A stretch of 35,590 nt of DNA from Ignavibacteriota bacterium (GTDB lineage: Bacteria; Bacteroidota; Ignavibacteria; UBA10030), in the NCBI GenBank assembly GCA_003142475.1, contig PLMK01000076.1, positions 7,285 to 42,874 of the forward strand, read 5' to 3'. Positions 26,781 through 35,589 of the stretch are shown here, piece by piece. The notes under the pieces are model-generated. The model worked only from the letters and a program-made list of their open reading frames with translations. It did not search any database and had not been told where the DNA came from. Position 1 is the stretch's first letter, and each line of letters starts with the position of its first letter. The translations under genes were made by a program, and so were the position numbers.

Positions 26781-26804
26781 AACTGTTAGGTGAACTGTTA
26801 GGTG
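26781..26804. repeat. Perfect tandem duplication of a 12-mer
   Basis: AACTGTTAGGTG occurs twice back to back (26781-26792, 26793-26804), between tRNA-Asp and the recombinase stop. Its place beside an integrase suggests an arm-type binding site or att-region repeat. It may also be simple slippage. Confidence 0.6.
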
Positions 26805-26860
26805 ATTTATCGACATTTGAAATATAATAAAAATCATCTTTATGTGCAATCAAAACAAAT

Positions 26861-28138
26861 TTAACTGTTAACTTTTTCGTTTGACGATGAAGAATGTTTG
26901 GGTTTTGCGTCTTCATTAGTCTTCAAATTGTTTTGACTTTGCTCATGTTTATTCAACGCCTCTCTTTGGCTGTCCACATTTATTGATAGATATTTCTCTG
27001 TTGTCGTAAAATGTGAATGTCCCATGAGTTCTCTAATAGTCATATTTGGGACGCCGTCCTGAGCAAGCCACGATCCAAATGATGCACGAAGACTGTGAAG
27101 TTTGATTGAATCAAGGCCGACCTCACGTACGATCTTCTTCCAATACTTTGTTACGTAGTTCTCTTTATACGCCTTTCCTTCGTCGTCAGTGAAGACAAAT
27201 TCACTAACTTGTTCTATCGACCGAAGAAGAGTCTCTATGGCATTAGACATTGGAAAATCTCGTTGTTTTCCATTTTTTATATAGTAGTATTTACTGTCGA
27301 CCAAATGGATTACTTTGTTCTCAAAATCGACATTATCCCAAAGAAGATAAAGCGCTTCTCCGCGACGGAAGCCAGTCAATACATAGAACTCGAAAAGTTT
27401 CCTGAGCATCGGATGTATGATAATTGACATACATATAGAGAACTCCTCCTTCGTCATCAGCGGTGTTCTTTTATTAGAGCAAGCAGGTAATTCAACTTTT
27501 TTTCTGTCAAAGGGATTTGTTTGAATATGCTCCCATCTTATGGCTCTTTCTAATGCGCCATGAAGTGTCCTTGAATCCATCCGCAATGTATCATTGCTTA
27601 ACTTTCTCGAACTATTTTTCCTACGGTAGTTGAAATATTCTTCAAGGTGCTTTGGTTTTAATTCATGCAGAGAACCATTTCCATAGAATTTCGCAAAGTG
27701 CTCCATTACCCTTTGAGCGTTTTCATAAGTTTTATTTCGCTTTTTTTCTTGAACATATTCCAGATATTTTTCTTTGAACTCTGAGAAAGTAATTGGAATA
27801 ATTTTTCCGTCACCTGGAGCGAGTCCGGATTCACCGGTCATCAATGGAAGCATTTGACTGCTCAAATGGATACGCAAGAAAGCTCCTTGTCGTTCGAACT
27901 GAATATGTTCGAGTTCTGTCAAGGTTCGCAGCTCATTTTCAACTTCCGGCTGAGAAAATTGTAGTCTTGTTGATATTTCGTCCGGCGAAATGAATACCTC
28001 ATCGCGCTTCAGAGTCACGACGCTTCCATTAACAAGAAGCTTCGTTCGTTGCCGGATTTTACAGTTGATAAGATAGCTGTACAGGAGTACGAGGGGAAGA
28101 TGGTTCCACAGATCGTCTGGAATACTGGGAGTCTGCAT
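26861..28138 (-). CDS. Tyrosine recombinase/integrase with N-terminal winged-helix-like domain
   Basis: A 425-residue site-specific recombinase. The catalytic set is complete: Arg258 (TGFRRGEAL), His348-x2-Arg351 (LHSLRASF), His374 (MGHSH) and nucleophile Tyr383 (TEKYLSI). A SAM-like core-binding domain spans ~115-215. The first ~95 residues are unusual: LKRDEVFISPDEISTRLQFS and the following ELRTLTELEHIQFERQG resemble a winged helix of the replication-initiator type (promoter or origin recognition), which normal XerC/D or phage integrases lack. The tail after ~390 is polar and low-complexity. AAAGGAAA precedes the ATG. Lying near tRNA-Asp, it is probably the integrase of a genomic island, though the tRNA faces it with its 5' end. 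Confidence 0.9.
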   Translation of the reverse strand: MQTPSIPDDLWNHLPLVLLYSYLINCKIRQRTKLLVNGSVVTLKRDEVFISPDEISTRLQFSQPEVENELRTLTELEHIQFERQGAFLRIHLSSQMLPLMTGESGLAPGDGKIIPITFSEFKEKYLEYVQEKKRNKTYENAQRVMEHFAKFYGNGSLHELKPKHLEEYFNYRRKNSSRKLSNDTLRMDSRTLHGALERAIRWEHIQTNPFDRKKVELPACSNKRTPLMTKEEFSICMSIIIHPMLRKLFEFYVLTGFRRGEALYLLWDNVDFENKVIHLVDSKYYYIKNGKQRDFPMSNAIETLLRSIEQVSEFVFTDDEGKAYKENYVTKYWKKIVREVGLDSIKLHSLRASFGSWLAQDGVPNMTIRELMGHSHFTTTEKYLSINVDSQREALNKHEQSQNNLKTNEDAKPKHSSSSNEKVNS

Positions 28139-28488
28139 AGCGGTTTCCTTTCTTTGCCACAGCTATCACTGTGAAAGTAACCGCAAGTACTGTCCTTTGC
28201 GTCATGAATAAAACTCTGATAGGAGCCGAGTTCGTATTTCCCTGATCGGTTAATTCTAAATTAATGGGTTGATTAATTATTTGGGTTAAATTTTCGTCAA
28301 GTCATAACGTATTCCTCCTTCATTGTGATTGAATGTGTAGAAGCATGAGATTTGTGTATCAAGAACTCTTAAATTCTTCTTTAAAAAAGAATGATTTGAG
28401 CAGCATATTCCTTTTCCCGATTTATTTTATTATAAATTTCTAATCGGTTTTGACTAAGGTTTTTCAATTGTTTACCCATTTAATAAAA

Positions 28489-28519
28489 ATGCCCAACTCT
28501 TGGTTTAAGAGTTGAGCAT
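28489..28519 (-). terminator. Rho-independent terminator reading leftward
   Basis: Arms ATGC + CAACTCTT (28489-28501) and AAGAGTTG + GCAT (28507-28519) pair, with one C-A mismatch and a GGTTT loop. On the minus strand the stem is followed by TTTTTATT, so it stops leftward transcription before the recombinase. No gene directly precedes it; the TPR gene stop is 1.2 kb upstream. Confidence 0.65.
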
Positions 28520-29220
28520 GTTTGAAACTTGGAATTAAATTTTAAGTGGTTAAGTCAACTCTGTCCTTTTCGTGATTTGTGGGAGTTCATGCAAAACTCT
28601 TGCTATAAAATTAGAATATTTTACTAATACAATCAAGCACTGTGTCATTATTTTTCTTTGGTCCATCTGTTTACAGGTTGAGAATCTTGAGGTGTTAGAT
28701 CTAGATGAAGCTAGTCTTTGCCAGATAAATCGACTTGAGAATATTCAGATTGAATATATTCTGCTTTCTTAAAAAAAGAATACGAACATAAAGATCACTG
28801 AGTTTTAATTTTGTGAATACGATGTGCTAATTTATTATTTCCATGCCTCTTTAATCATACATTTGTATAATTTAACGGCATTTTAGCAGTGTTAAAACCC
28901 TAACATAACCCTAATATCGCTCTATTATAACATATTATTTTAAAATGCGATAATTTTGATGCTAAAGGTGAATATCAATCTGCTAACAAAACTGCGCCTA
29001 CATTGTGTTAAAAATTCGGATGTCAAGAAAAAAGTTAACGAAATGACGGATCCTGAGATACTAGTCTATCGTGTTTCAGAATAAAATAATGTTCAGTTAG
29101 TCATTTATTTCAATGGAACATTTATCAATGTAATCTTCTACATCTCCATGCCCAATATTTTACCATTATTTCGTGTTCAGAATTGTTAGAATTCTATAGA
29201 TATAATCAATCTAATATCTT

Positions 29221-29510
29221 AAAGGAGTTGCCATCCACTAGGCGTACCGACGATAAATCAATCGCTCCTACATTCTTAGAGCAGACCTACGAAGGGCTGT
29301 AAATGACACTCTATACAAATGCACCTAAGAATCACTGGCAACGGGAATTGAAATAGCCTCTGCCGAACCTTCAGTTGTATACCTTAAAGGTCAGCAGATT
29401 ACCTCAATATCCTGGTGGCTGGGCAGGAAGAATGTGAAAACACAAAGCCAGTGAAACAAAAACTCCCATCTGACGCCAAGTAGCCGCGATGGACCTGCCC
29501 CCCAAAAAGT
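29221..29510. other. Possibly structured non-coding segment or mobile-element remnant
   Basis: This segment is richer in G+C than its surroundings and has several complementary pairs. TCTGC (29359-29363) pairs with GCAGA (29394-29398), enclosing ACCTT/AAGGT. TGGCT (29416-29420) pairs with AGCCA (29446-29450), and GGGCAGG (29421-29427) with CCTGCCC (29494-29500). The last two interleave, as in an H-type pseudoknot. I do not recognise tmRNA, RNase P, SRP or 6S RNA features. It ends in ACCTGCCCCCCAAAAAGT, which resembles IS3-type termini, so a decayed insertion sequence is the alternative. Confidence 0.3.
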
Positions 29511-29752
29511 AATCCATTTTAAACTTAGTAAAAAGTACCGTCGTTAAAGTCAATTGGAAAGAAGGGAATATTTAATAGAGATAATTTGAGTTGTTCTTAT
29601 AACACCTGTGGACATCTATGTTGATTGAGTGACGGATTGGACGTCACCACTGTATGTTAGTGACGTTTGGATGCATCGGAATAATATTGATTCCTTGGCT
29701 CTTTACTTATTAAAATGGTTAGGTCACAAAAAGATTTGCGTCCGCACGTTTA

Positions 29753-32700
29753 TCATTTTAAAAGACTCTTCCAATTCTTCTCGATGCTATTCAATGAATT
29801 AAGCATCTCGTTTTTCTTATCGGATTTCAATACACTAATCAAATCAAGCAGTATAGTTCGATATCTAGTATCTAAGTGTTCATATGTTTTAAGAAAAAGC
29901 GTCGTCCCTGTCCAGTCCCATGTTCTTTTTGGTTGTGGCTTTAAACAATCTGTTTTGAATCCTCCAAACTCACTGAAGCCGCCAAAGATATCTCCATTGA
30001 GAACTTTTGATGCTATAAGTATAAACACCATTGCAAGTCTTTCGTCAGGATTCAAAGGACTATTTCCTAATGAACCAGTGATATGTATTTTCTCTGCTTC
30101 ATGAGAAGACTCGTCGAATTTCTTCGCCACCAACAACGAGTCAGCAACAAGTATTTTCTCTGCCTCGTGAGAAGACTCATCGAATTTCTTCGCCGACAAC
30201 ATTGCCTCTATAGTGTTTAATATGTAATCTCGGGGCAATGAACCGATAGAAAGCATATTTATTCCAAACATATACGACTTTTCATAATCAATAATGAACT
30301 CATGGTAAATGATCTGCAACGTTGCAAGCGGTGAGATCCATTTAGGAAACAACTTACTTGCCTTTTCAAGGTACTGTATTGCTGTTGACATATAATTTCG
30401 TACAGCCGCTGTATCAATCGCATTAGATGCTTCTAACCCCTGGCTATAGTAAATCATAGCACAGAGATAGTATGCATCAGCAGTGTCTACTTTTGTTTGA
30501 GAAGTCTGAATAGCCATCAATGCAGCATCTAAACTTTTATTATACGTTTGTTTAGCTCTATATGCCCATCCTAAATTATTATATGCTTTTGATGTTCCTT
30601 CTTCTTTTGATATTCGTTCCAGTATATTTATCATTACATCGAGGGCTGGTAAATATGAATCATGATAATACAGGGAATCTAAAAGAGCTTGAGCATCTTT
30701 GTATTTTAAATCTAGGTCAAGCGCCTTCCTAGTATAGTCCAGAGACAATTCAAATTTCTTTATCTCTCTATACAGTTTTGCCATTTGAATAAAATACCAG
30801 AGCGAATCGTTTCCTGATATACTTTGTTGTCGATACTCATTCAATGCTGATTTGACCTCATCATATTTTTTGAGCGCCATTCCCGATAGATAAAAGCCTT
30901 CTATTGTTGCAAATGATATATTCTTCTCAACATTCCTGGCTTTTTGATATGCCATATATGCGCTATCGTACTTTTCATCGTTCAAGTAAATGCTGCCTAA
31001 TATTGTATATGATGCTACGCTTTGCTTGATGTATAGAGCCTTCTGAATATTTTGTAGAGCTTCTTGCCTATATGTCGAATCATTCCCGTAAATATATGCA
31101 AATAAACGATACGACCACTCGCCCTTGGGTTCAAGTATTACTGCTTTTCTGGAATATTCTTTTGCCGCCTCTATTTCCAAATTTTTATTTGCAAACCAGG
31201 CAAGATAGTTCAAACTCTCTGCTGTTAATTCCTTGTCATAGCTTTCTATCTGGCTCGACATTAAAAATTTTTCCTTTGCCATTTTCTCTAAAGACGCTTT
31301 GTAATCTTTCGTGAGAGAGGTATCCTCGCTGTTCCAGGCATCATAGTACACCTTTGCCCAATAGTTCAACAGGTAGGCTTGGTTCCTTACGGATGTGCTA
31401 TCATTGGAAAAACGCTTTGCACTTTCACAGAAATATTCAATAGCCAAATATATATCTGTTGTATCGCTCACTTTTTTGAACAACTCTGAATATCGAAGGA
31501 AGCAAGCATTTCCAATTCCATACCAAGTCTGGCTGTCATCTTTGTTTATTTTCAGAGATCGATCAAAATAATTAATTGCCAAAGAATAGTTCTTTTTTTG
31601 TGAATTTAGTACTCCAAGCCATCTGTAGCCTTTGGAAATGGCTTTAGTGTTCTTGCTCCTTGTAGCTTGTGTAATCGCCTCCTCGAAATACCACAATGCT
31701 AAACTATCTTGTGAATTATAATAATATGTTTCACCCAAGCCGAGGTATGTATCCGTCAATTTAGGATCTATACTCAAGGCTCGCTTATATATCGATATCG
31801 CATCGTCATAGTTTTGCTTTTCCTTAAGTAATTCTCCAAGTCGAACAAGGGCTGGGATACAATACGGATCGAGTTGCAAGGCTTTATTTAACATTACCTC
31901 TGCCTTTGCTTTAGCATTTGGATCATTTGAATTGTTAAAGTACTTTTCTGCTTGCGTAAAAAAATCTTTTGTTCCCTGAAGTTCTACTAACTTATTATAT
32001 ATTTCTTGATATACCTTTAAAAATGTTTTAAGCTTTTCAACAAGAATTCGTGGGATATCAACAATATCATGTGCATTGACAGTCGTTGACACCTCATAAA
32101 AATTTTTGACGCCTGAAACGTCTGATATCAATGCAGATGCAGTTATGGAGTTTCCGACGGCTTGAAGCGTTCCACTAACAATTAAGGAGAGATTATTAAA
32201 GACCTCCTCCTTAGGCGGTAAATGAGTTCTAATATCCTCTCGTTCGACAGCAGATATATTGGGAAGATCATGTAACTCGGATATTAAAGATGAGGCAAGA
32301 TAATCACTTACTTGATTTAGAGAAGAATCCGATACCATGGATTTAAAAGAATCCACCCATACATGGATGCCCTCGTTATTCTCGGACACTGAAATGGATT
32401 CTTGAATTATTGAAGCGAGTTCCTTTGACATCCTATTAACCTGAACCAGTATACTGTCTGACAATATTTGGTAGTTTTTTATAATCAATAAATTGCTTTT
32501 GCCTACTTTATCTATTAGGCTAATCTTCAAGTTTATGTTGAATTTGTTGCCATAATCTAGTATGCTTCCATTTAATAAAAACTTATTTCCTCGGACAAAA
32601 ACAGATGTATCAGTAATCACCTTCAACCAATTGTATTTATCACCCTGAAGACCTTCTTGAAAGAGTATTGGCAAAGCACTTGAAAACTGTTCACCGATTT

Positions 32701-32875
32701 CTGATTGGAACGTCGTAGTAAATTTCGTGACAACAAGAGTGGCAGTTACGCTTTTGGATGGTTTTTCATTCGCACTTACAATTTGCAGCAACAATGGTAC
32801 ACTAAGAACGATAAATAATAGAAGAGACCATTTGCAAATTATGCCGCGTAGATAGGGATTGGGAAAACTTTTCAT
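29753..32875 (-). CDS. Large exported protein: two FlgO/TolB-N-like domains and a TPR array
   Basis: A 1040-residue protein with an N-terminal hydrophobic segment (~16-33, ending VSANEK) acting as signal peptide or anchor. Residues ~40-160 and ~165-295 look like two successive FlgO/CsgG/TolB-N-type domains (FLLNGSILDYGNKFNINLKI; WVDSFKSMVSDSS, then LSLIVSGTLQAVGN). From ~300 to ~990 follow many 34-residue TPR units (for example ALQLDPYCIPALVRLGELLK and ALSIDPKLTDTYLGLGETYY). Residues ~925-965 contain a 22-residue tandem duplication of AKKFDESSHEAEKI. The gene overlaps its upstream neighbour by ATGA. It is likely a periplasmic scaffold; partners are unknown. Confidence 0.8.
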   Translation of the reverse strand: MKSFPNPYLRGIICKWSLLLFIVLSVPLLLQIVSANEKPSKSVTATLVVTKFTTTFQSEIGEQFSSALPILFQEGLQGDKYNWLKVITDTSVFVRGNKFLLNGSILDYGNKFNINLKISLIDKVGKSNLLIIKNYQILSDSILVQVNRMSKELASIIQESISVSENNEGIHVWVDSFKSMVSDSSLNQVSDYLASSLISELHDLPNISAVEREDIRTHLPPKEEVFNNLSLIVSGTLQAVGNSITASALISDVSGVKNFYEVSTTVNAHDIVDIPRILVEKLKTFLKVYQEIYNKLVELQGTKDFFTQAEKYFNNSNDPNAKAKAEVMLNKALQLDPYCIPALVRLGELLKEKQNYDDAISIYKRALSIDPKLTDTYLGLGETYYYNSQDSLALWYFEEAITQATRSKNTKAISKGYRWLGVLNSQKKNYSLAINYFDRSLKINKDDSQTWYGIGNACFLRYSELFKKVSDTTDIYLAIEYFCESAKRFSNDSTSVRNQAYLLNYWAKVYYDAWNSEDTSLTKDYKASLEKMAKEKFLMSSQIESYDKELTAESLNYLAWFANKNLEIEAAKEYSRKAVILEPKGEWSYRLFAYIYGNDSTYRQEALQNIQKALYIKQSVASYTILGSIYLNDEKYDSAYMAYQKARNVEKNISFATIEGFYLSGMALKKYDEVKSALNEYRQQSISGNDSLWYFIQMAKLYREIKKFELSLDYTRKALDLDLKYKDAQALLDSLYYHDSYLPALDVMINILERISKEEGTSKAYNNLGWAYRAKQTYNKSLDAALMAIQTSQTKVDTADAYYLCAMIYYSQGLEASNAIDTAAVRNYMSTAIQYLEKASKLFPKWISPLATLQIIYHEFIIDYEKSYMFGINMLSIGSLPRDYILNTIEAMLSAKKFDESSHEAEKILVADSLLVAKKFDESSHEAEKIHITGSLGNSPLNPDERLAMVFILIASKVLNGDIFGGFSEFGGFKTDCLKPQPKRTWDWTGTTLFLKTYEHLDTRYRTILLDLISVLKSDKKNEMLNSLNSIEKNWKSLLK

Positions 32876-33840
32876 GGGCTTCCTCTTTTAATACTATAAA
32901 TGTGAACGGCCTTATTTAATTTCTTTGATAGATCTTCAACCAACGCCTTTATTGCATCTTCAAAAGTCCCACTACGATTTGTATAAAATGTGTTAAAAGC
33001 AGCCATTGGGATAGATTTTTTTATTCCTTTCGCAGGCTTTATCTCGGCTTTAATAAGGAGTTGAGTCGTATCCGATGGATTACTGGTTAGTTCCACATTA
33101 AGATATGCACTAACAACACTGTCTTCATCCGTTTCCTCCAGCAACATAGCATTCTGAGTAACCAATTGAGTCAACAGATATTTCGGTGTACCTTTCCATC
33201 GATTTAGTAAAGAATCGGGGAGACCTTTTATAGGGCGAGGATATATCCTCCACATTTCCCTTTCCATATCGAATATCTTAAGCAAGCATTCAGTAAGTTG
33301 ATTTGCCAGCCGTGCTATTGATTCTAGAATAATAGTTGTTTCCTCATCTTTCTTGCAGTTAATTTCATCTTGAGCAGTATATTCCGCAGGTCCCCAACCC
33401 ATATTTTTGCCATGCGAGCCCTTTATAGGTTTGTTGATAGTTGAAGTGATGATATACTTATTACCAGTCCTTACATATCCAGTTATAATACCGTACACAA
33501 CATCTTTGCCTGATATGTCTTCAATTTGCACGTTTTCTTTCGTTACTTTAGAAAGATCCTCGCTGGCGCTTCCTTGTGTAGAAAAATCCTTTTCACTATT
33601 TAAGGATAAGTTATAAATACGGCATAATTCTTCGCACATTGGTTTTAATGTGAAGATTAAAAAAGCGTCTCCAAAAATCGAAAGAGTATCAGATCTCCCC
33701 AATTGCTCTTTAAACTTGTTAACCCAGATTATACGTACTTCCTGTTTAGTGGAATCACGATCGTTCTTTCCTTCTGCATATGATCCCCAATAAATAACAA
33801 GAAAATAAAATAGAAAAAACTTTCTCAGATTTAAAAACAT
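32872..33840 (-). CDS. Exported protein of unknown function, weakly FlgO/CsgG-like
   Basis: A 322-residue protein beginning MFLNLRKFFLFYFLVIYWGS, a clear signal peptide. I chose the ATG at 33840, with GAGGAA eight bases upstream. The frame is open to an ATG at 33897, but that would overlap the gene before it and hide the signal peptide. The segment VVYGIITGYVRTGNKYIITS recalls the 'retrieve parameter and test' beta strands of FlgO/TolB-N-type domains, and the C-terminal third (LNVELTSNPSDTTQ, then EDLSKKLNKAV) looks like a second small alpha/beta domain. I do not recognise a family. Its stop overlaps the TPR gene start (ATGA), so the two are translated together. Confidence 0.7.
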   Translation of the reverse strand: MFLNLRKFFLFYFLVIYWGSYAEGKNDRDSTKQEVRIIWVNKFKEQLGRSDTLSIFGDAFLIFTLKPMCEELCRIYNLSLNSEKDFSTQGSASEDLSKVTKENVQIEDISGKDVVYGIITGYVRTGNKYIITSTINKPIKGSHGKNMGWGPAEYTAQDEINCKKDEETTIILESIARLANQLTECLLKIFDMEREMWRIYPRPIKGLPDSLLNRWKGTPKYLLTQLVTQNAMLLEETDEDSVVSAYLNVELTSNPSDTTQLLIKAEIKPAKGIKKSIPMAAFNTFYTNRSGTFEDAIKALVEDLSKKLNKAVHIYSIKRGSP

Positions 33841-33856
33841 AAATGATTCCTCTTTG

Positions 33857-34897
33857 TCAGGGAATAAAAATTGTTTGATTCCTGTTAATGTCAACATCTT
33901 TATGCTGGGGGGATTGACCAGGAACTCTAAATATTATGTTAGATCCCTCTGGAATAGAAATCTCTTTTTGGGTCCCTTTATAGATCTTATTATTTATTGT
34001 AAGTTCTATGTCATCAGAAGTACCAATAATTTGTATCTTATAGAGCTTCCTGAGCTTTATTGGCCCATAATTTTTATTCAGATCCTTCTCATGGTTTGGC
34101 TCGAACTGCAAAAGGTCAATTGAATCTTTAAAATCTTCAAAACCTTTTAATTTCAGTTCAATCAAAAAAGTTTTTCTTTCAAGATCGTTGAACGTGTAAG
34201 GTGTGGAATGATTAGTGTCCGAGCCATTTATCCAGATTTCTGCTCCAGGGGGTGTCGATTTGACAGTTAACCTGCTAATGATCCGTTTGTCATAGAGTTT
34301 TACTAAAAGTGTTTCGCCCGGATTTAGAGTGCCCGATTTTTTATCGTGGTAAATGCTATTTTCAATAATCTCAAAAGTATAATTTCCGGGTCTACCGTCG
34401 AAAGAACTCGGAGCATCAATAGTATCCCGAACAAGGATGGTATCGTTGTAAGTTCTACGTACCGCTATTTTCTGATCTGTTTTCGCATAAGTCAGCTGTA
34501 GATTGATGACGCCTGGTCTTGAAGTCAAATATGCATATGCTGTTAAACCAAATACGAATAAAAACAGCTCCCACGCCGCTATTTGCAGAAAACCATTTTC
34601 AAGAAATCTAGTAAATGACTTAGGTGGATTTTTGATAATACCATTAACGGCGAATCCAAAAATGGTTAGTGCAGCTATGATTGCAGGCCATATGACTTTT
34701 ATTATGTCTGCGACCCGATAGAACAGCGATCTCTGAAATATTCCTAAAATGATAACAATAAGCACTGAAGTAAAAAGCAAGAAAAATGATATGTATTTTC
34801 TTACTTTATGAAAAATATTTTTGCTTTTTCTTTTGCTATATTGGCCAGAAGATTGAAAGGGTTTGTTTGATGAGTTGCTTAACGAGTCATCTGCCAT
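33857..34897 (-). CDS. Three-helix membrane protein with PEGA domain
   Basis: A 346-residue protein from ATG 34897, with AGAGG upstream (an earlier ATG at 34972 adds 25 residues). A polar, basic ~40-residue N-terminus is followed by three membrane segments (about FFLLFTSVLIVIILGIF; IWPAIIAALTIFGFAVNGII; AAWELFLFVFGLTAYAYL). The region outside has an immunoglobulin-like stretch, then a PEGA domain (LTVKSTPPGAEIWINGS, with TPYTF and ERKTFLIELKLKGFEDF). A last beta domain ends in IPEGSNIIFRVPG. PEGA domains occur in exported surface proteins and sometimes in protein-kinase-linked modules. The protein would anchor in the inner membrane with its PEGA part in the periplasm. Function unknown. Confidence 0.8.
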   Translation of the reverse strand: MADDSLSNSSNKPFQSSGQYSKRKSKNIFHKVRKYISFFLLFTSVLIVIILGIFQRSLFYRVADIIKVIWPAIIAALTIFGFAVNGIIKNPPKSFTRFLENGFLQIAAWELFLFVFGLTAYAYLTSRPGVINLQLTYAKTDQKIAVRRTYNDTILVRDTIDAPSSFDGRPGNYTFEIIENSIYHDKKSGTLNPGETLLVKLYDKRIISRLTVKSTPPGAEIWINGSDTNHSTPYTFNDLERKTFLIELKLKGFEDFKDSIDLLQFEPNHEKDLNKNYGPIKLRKLYKIQIIGTSDDIELTINNKIYKGTQKEISIPEGSNIIFRVPGQSPQHKDVDINRNQTIFIP

Positions 34898-35029
34898 ATT
34901 TACCTCTATTTCCCTTAATGTTATTGTTTGCTCGCCATGCATTGTAGCGGAGAGGGAGGACACCACTAGCATGAGTTGACATGATTTTGAATTACTCTAT
35001 TGATTTCTCAACATCTGTCAGATTACTTT

Positions 35030-35461
35030 TTAAAATCTCATCTTTGCTGCAACCGCCTCAAGAGAGGGAATAGTGTCATTCTGGTGTAATTTTATAACTG
35101 TATCGATAAACGCTGTATGTGAATTATCTCCAATAATTTCCTTCTCACCACTGTAGAATAATAATATCAGGAACGCATTCTTTTTAGTTTTAAAATAATG
35201 TTGATCAGCTTTTTTTACGGTGCACATGATTCCTTCGATAGACGGTGTTGTTTTTTCCTTATCGGAGAAATAATGCATGTAATACTCGTAAGTAAGTGTA
35301 TCCAGGTTATTGTTAAAAACATCTAAGTATAGTTCGCCTTGAATTTTATTATTCTCGGATGGAAAAGCCGTCAGGAAACGGTCACCAATATCCAGACCTC
35401 GGAAAGTACAACAGCCACTAGAAAAGAAAATAATGGAAAAAAGAATAATGAGTTTTTTCAT
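35030..35461 (-). CDS. Small lipoprotein of unknown function
   Basis: A 143-residue protein with a lipoprotein signal: MKKLIILFSIIFFSSGC, lipobox Ser-Ser-Gly-Cys17. The mature part is a small beta-rich domain (ELYLDVFNNNLDTLTYEYYM, FLILLFYSGEKEI). GGAG lies six bases before the ATG. The lipoprotein is the second gene of the minus-strand array, two bases after the preceding stop. I know no family with this sequence. Confidence 0.75.
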   Translation of the reverse strand: MKKLIILFSIIFFSSGCCTFRGLDIGDRFLTAFPSENNKIQGELYLDVFNNNLDTLTYEYYMHYFSDKEKTTPSIEGIMCTVKKADQHYFKTKKNAFLILLFYSGEKEIIGDNSHTAFIDTVIKLHQNDTIPSLEAVAAKMRF

Positions 35462-35463
35462 GG

Positions 35464-35589
35464 TTAGCTCCAGAATATTGGTATGAGATCAAGTTTATCG
35501 GATGCAATCAATCGGCCAGTGTCCAGATCTATCGCTGGAATATCTGCTTCCGTAAGTACCGCGCCTGATCCGTAAATATAATCGTATGC
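35464..35589 (-). CDS. C-terminal end of a gene that begins beyond the window
   Basis: On the minus strand an open frame enters from the right edge and ends at the TAA (35464-35466), two bases before the lipoprotein ATG. The ~41 visible residues (AVLTEADIPAIDLDTGRLIA, ending LIPIFWS) read like protein. Spacing shows it is in the same operon. Family not recognised. Confidence 0.5.
   Translation of the reverse strand, partial: AYDYIYGSGAVLTEADIPAIDLDTGRLIASDKLDLIPIFWS

Larger units (their letters stand above)
28139..29752. other. 1.6 kb with no convincing gene between recombinase and TPR gene
   Basis: Only one frame of 60 codons or more is confined to this stretch (28572-28772, +), and it is cysteine- and leucine-rich without a ribosome site. 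On the minus strand at ~28315 there is a strong GAAGGAGG site before an ATG that reads only Met-Thr-stop, a possible dead start or leader. A terminator (28489-28519), a possibly structured segment (29221-29510) and a dyad (ACGTCAC 29641-29647 with GTGACGT 29660-29666) are the visible structures. The remainder is AT-rich. It probably holds the recombinase promoter and the 3' region of the envelope operon. Confidence 0.5.

Noticed and set aside
26734-26916. A 60-codon - frame between tRNA-Asp and the recombinase.
   Set aside because: It overlaps the recombinase end, and part of it is the translated 12-mer repeat; likely spurious.
28572-28772. A 66-codon + frame in the long gap.
   Set aside because: No ribosome site and no protein-like pattern.
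28896-28914. Two AACCCTAA copies that resemble telomere repeats.
   Set aside because: Only two copies three bases apart in an AT-rich gap; chance is sufficient explanation.
29494-29511. Sequence resembling an IS3-type terminal repeat.
   Set aside because: No transposase frame, no matching opposite terminus and no target duplication can be seen; mentioned only as an alternative for the structured segment.
29715-30104. A 129-codon + frame opposite the end of the TPR gene.
   Set aside because: It lies almost entirely antisense to a well-supported TPR protein and has no ribosome site.
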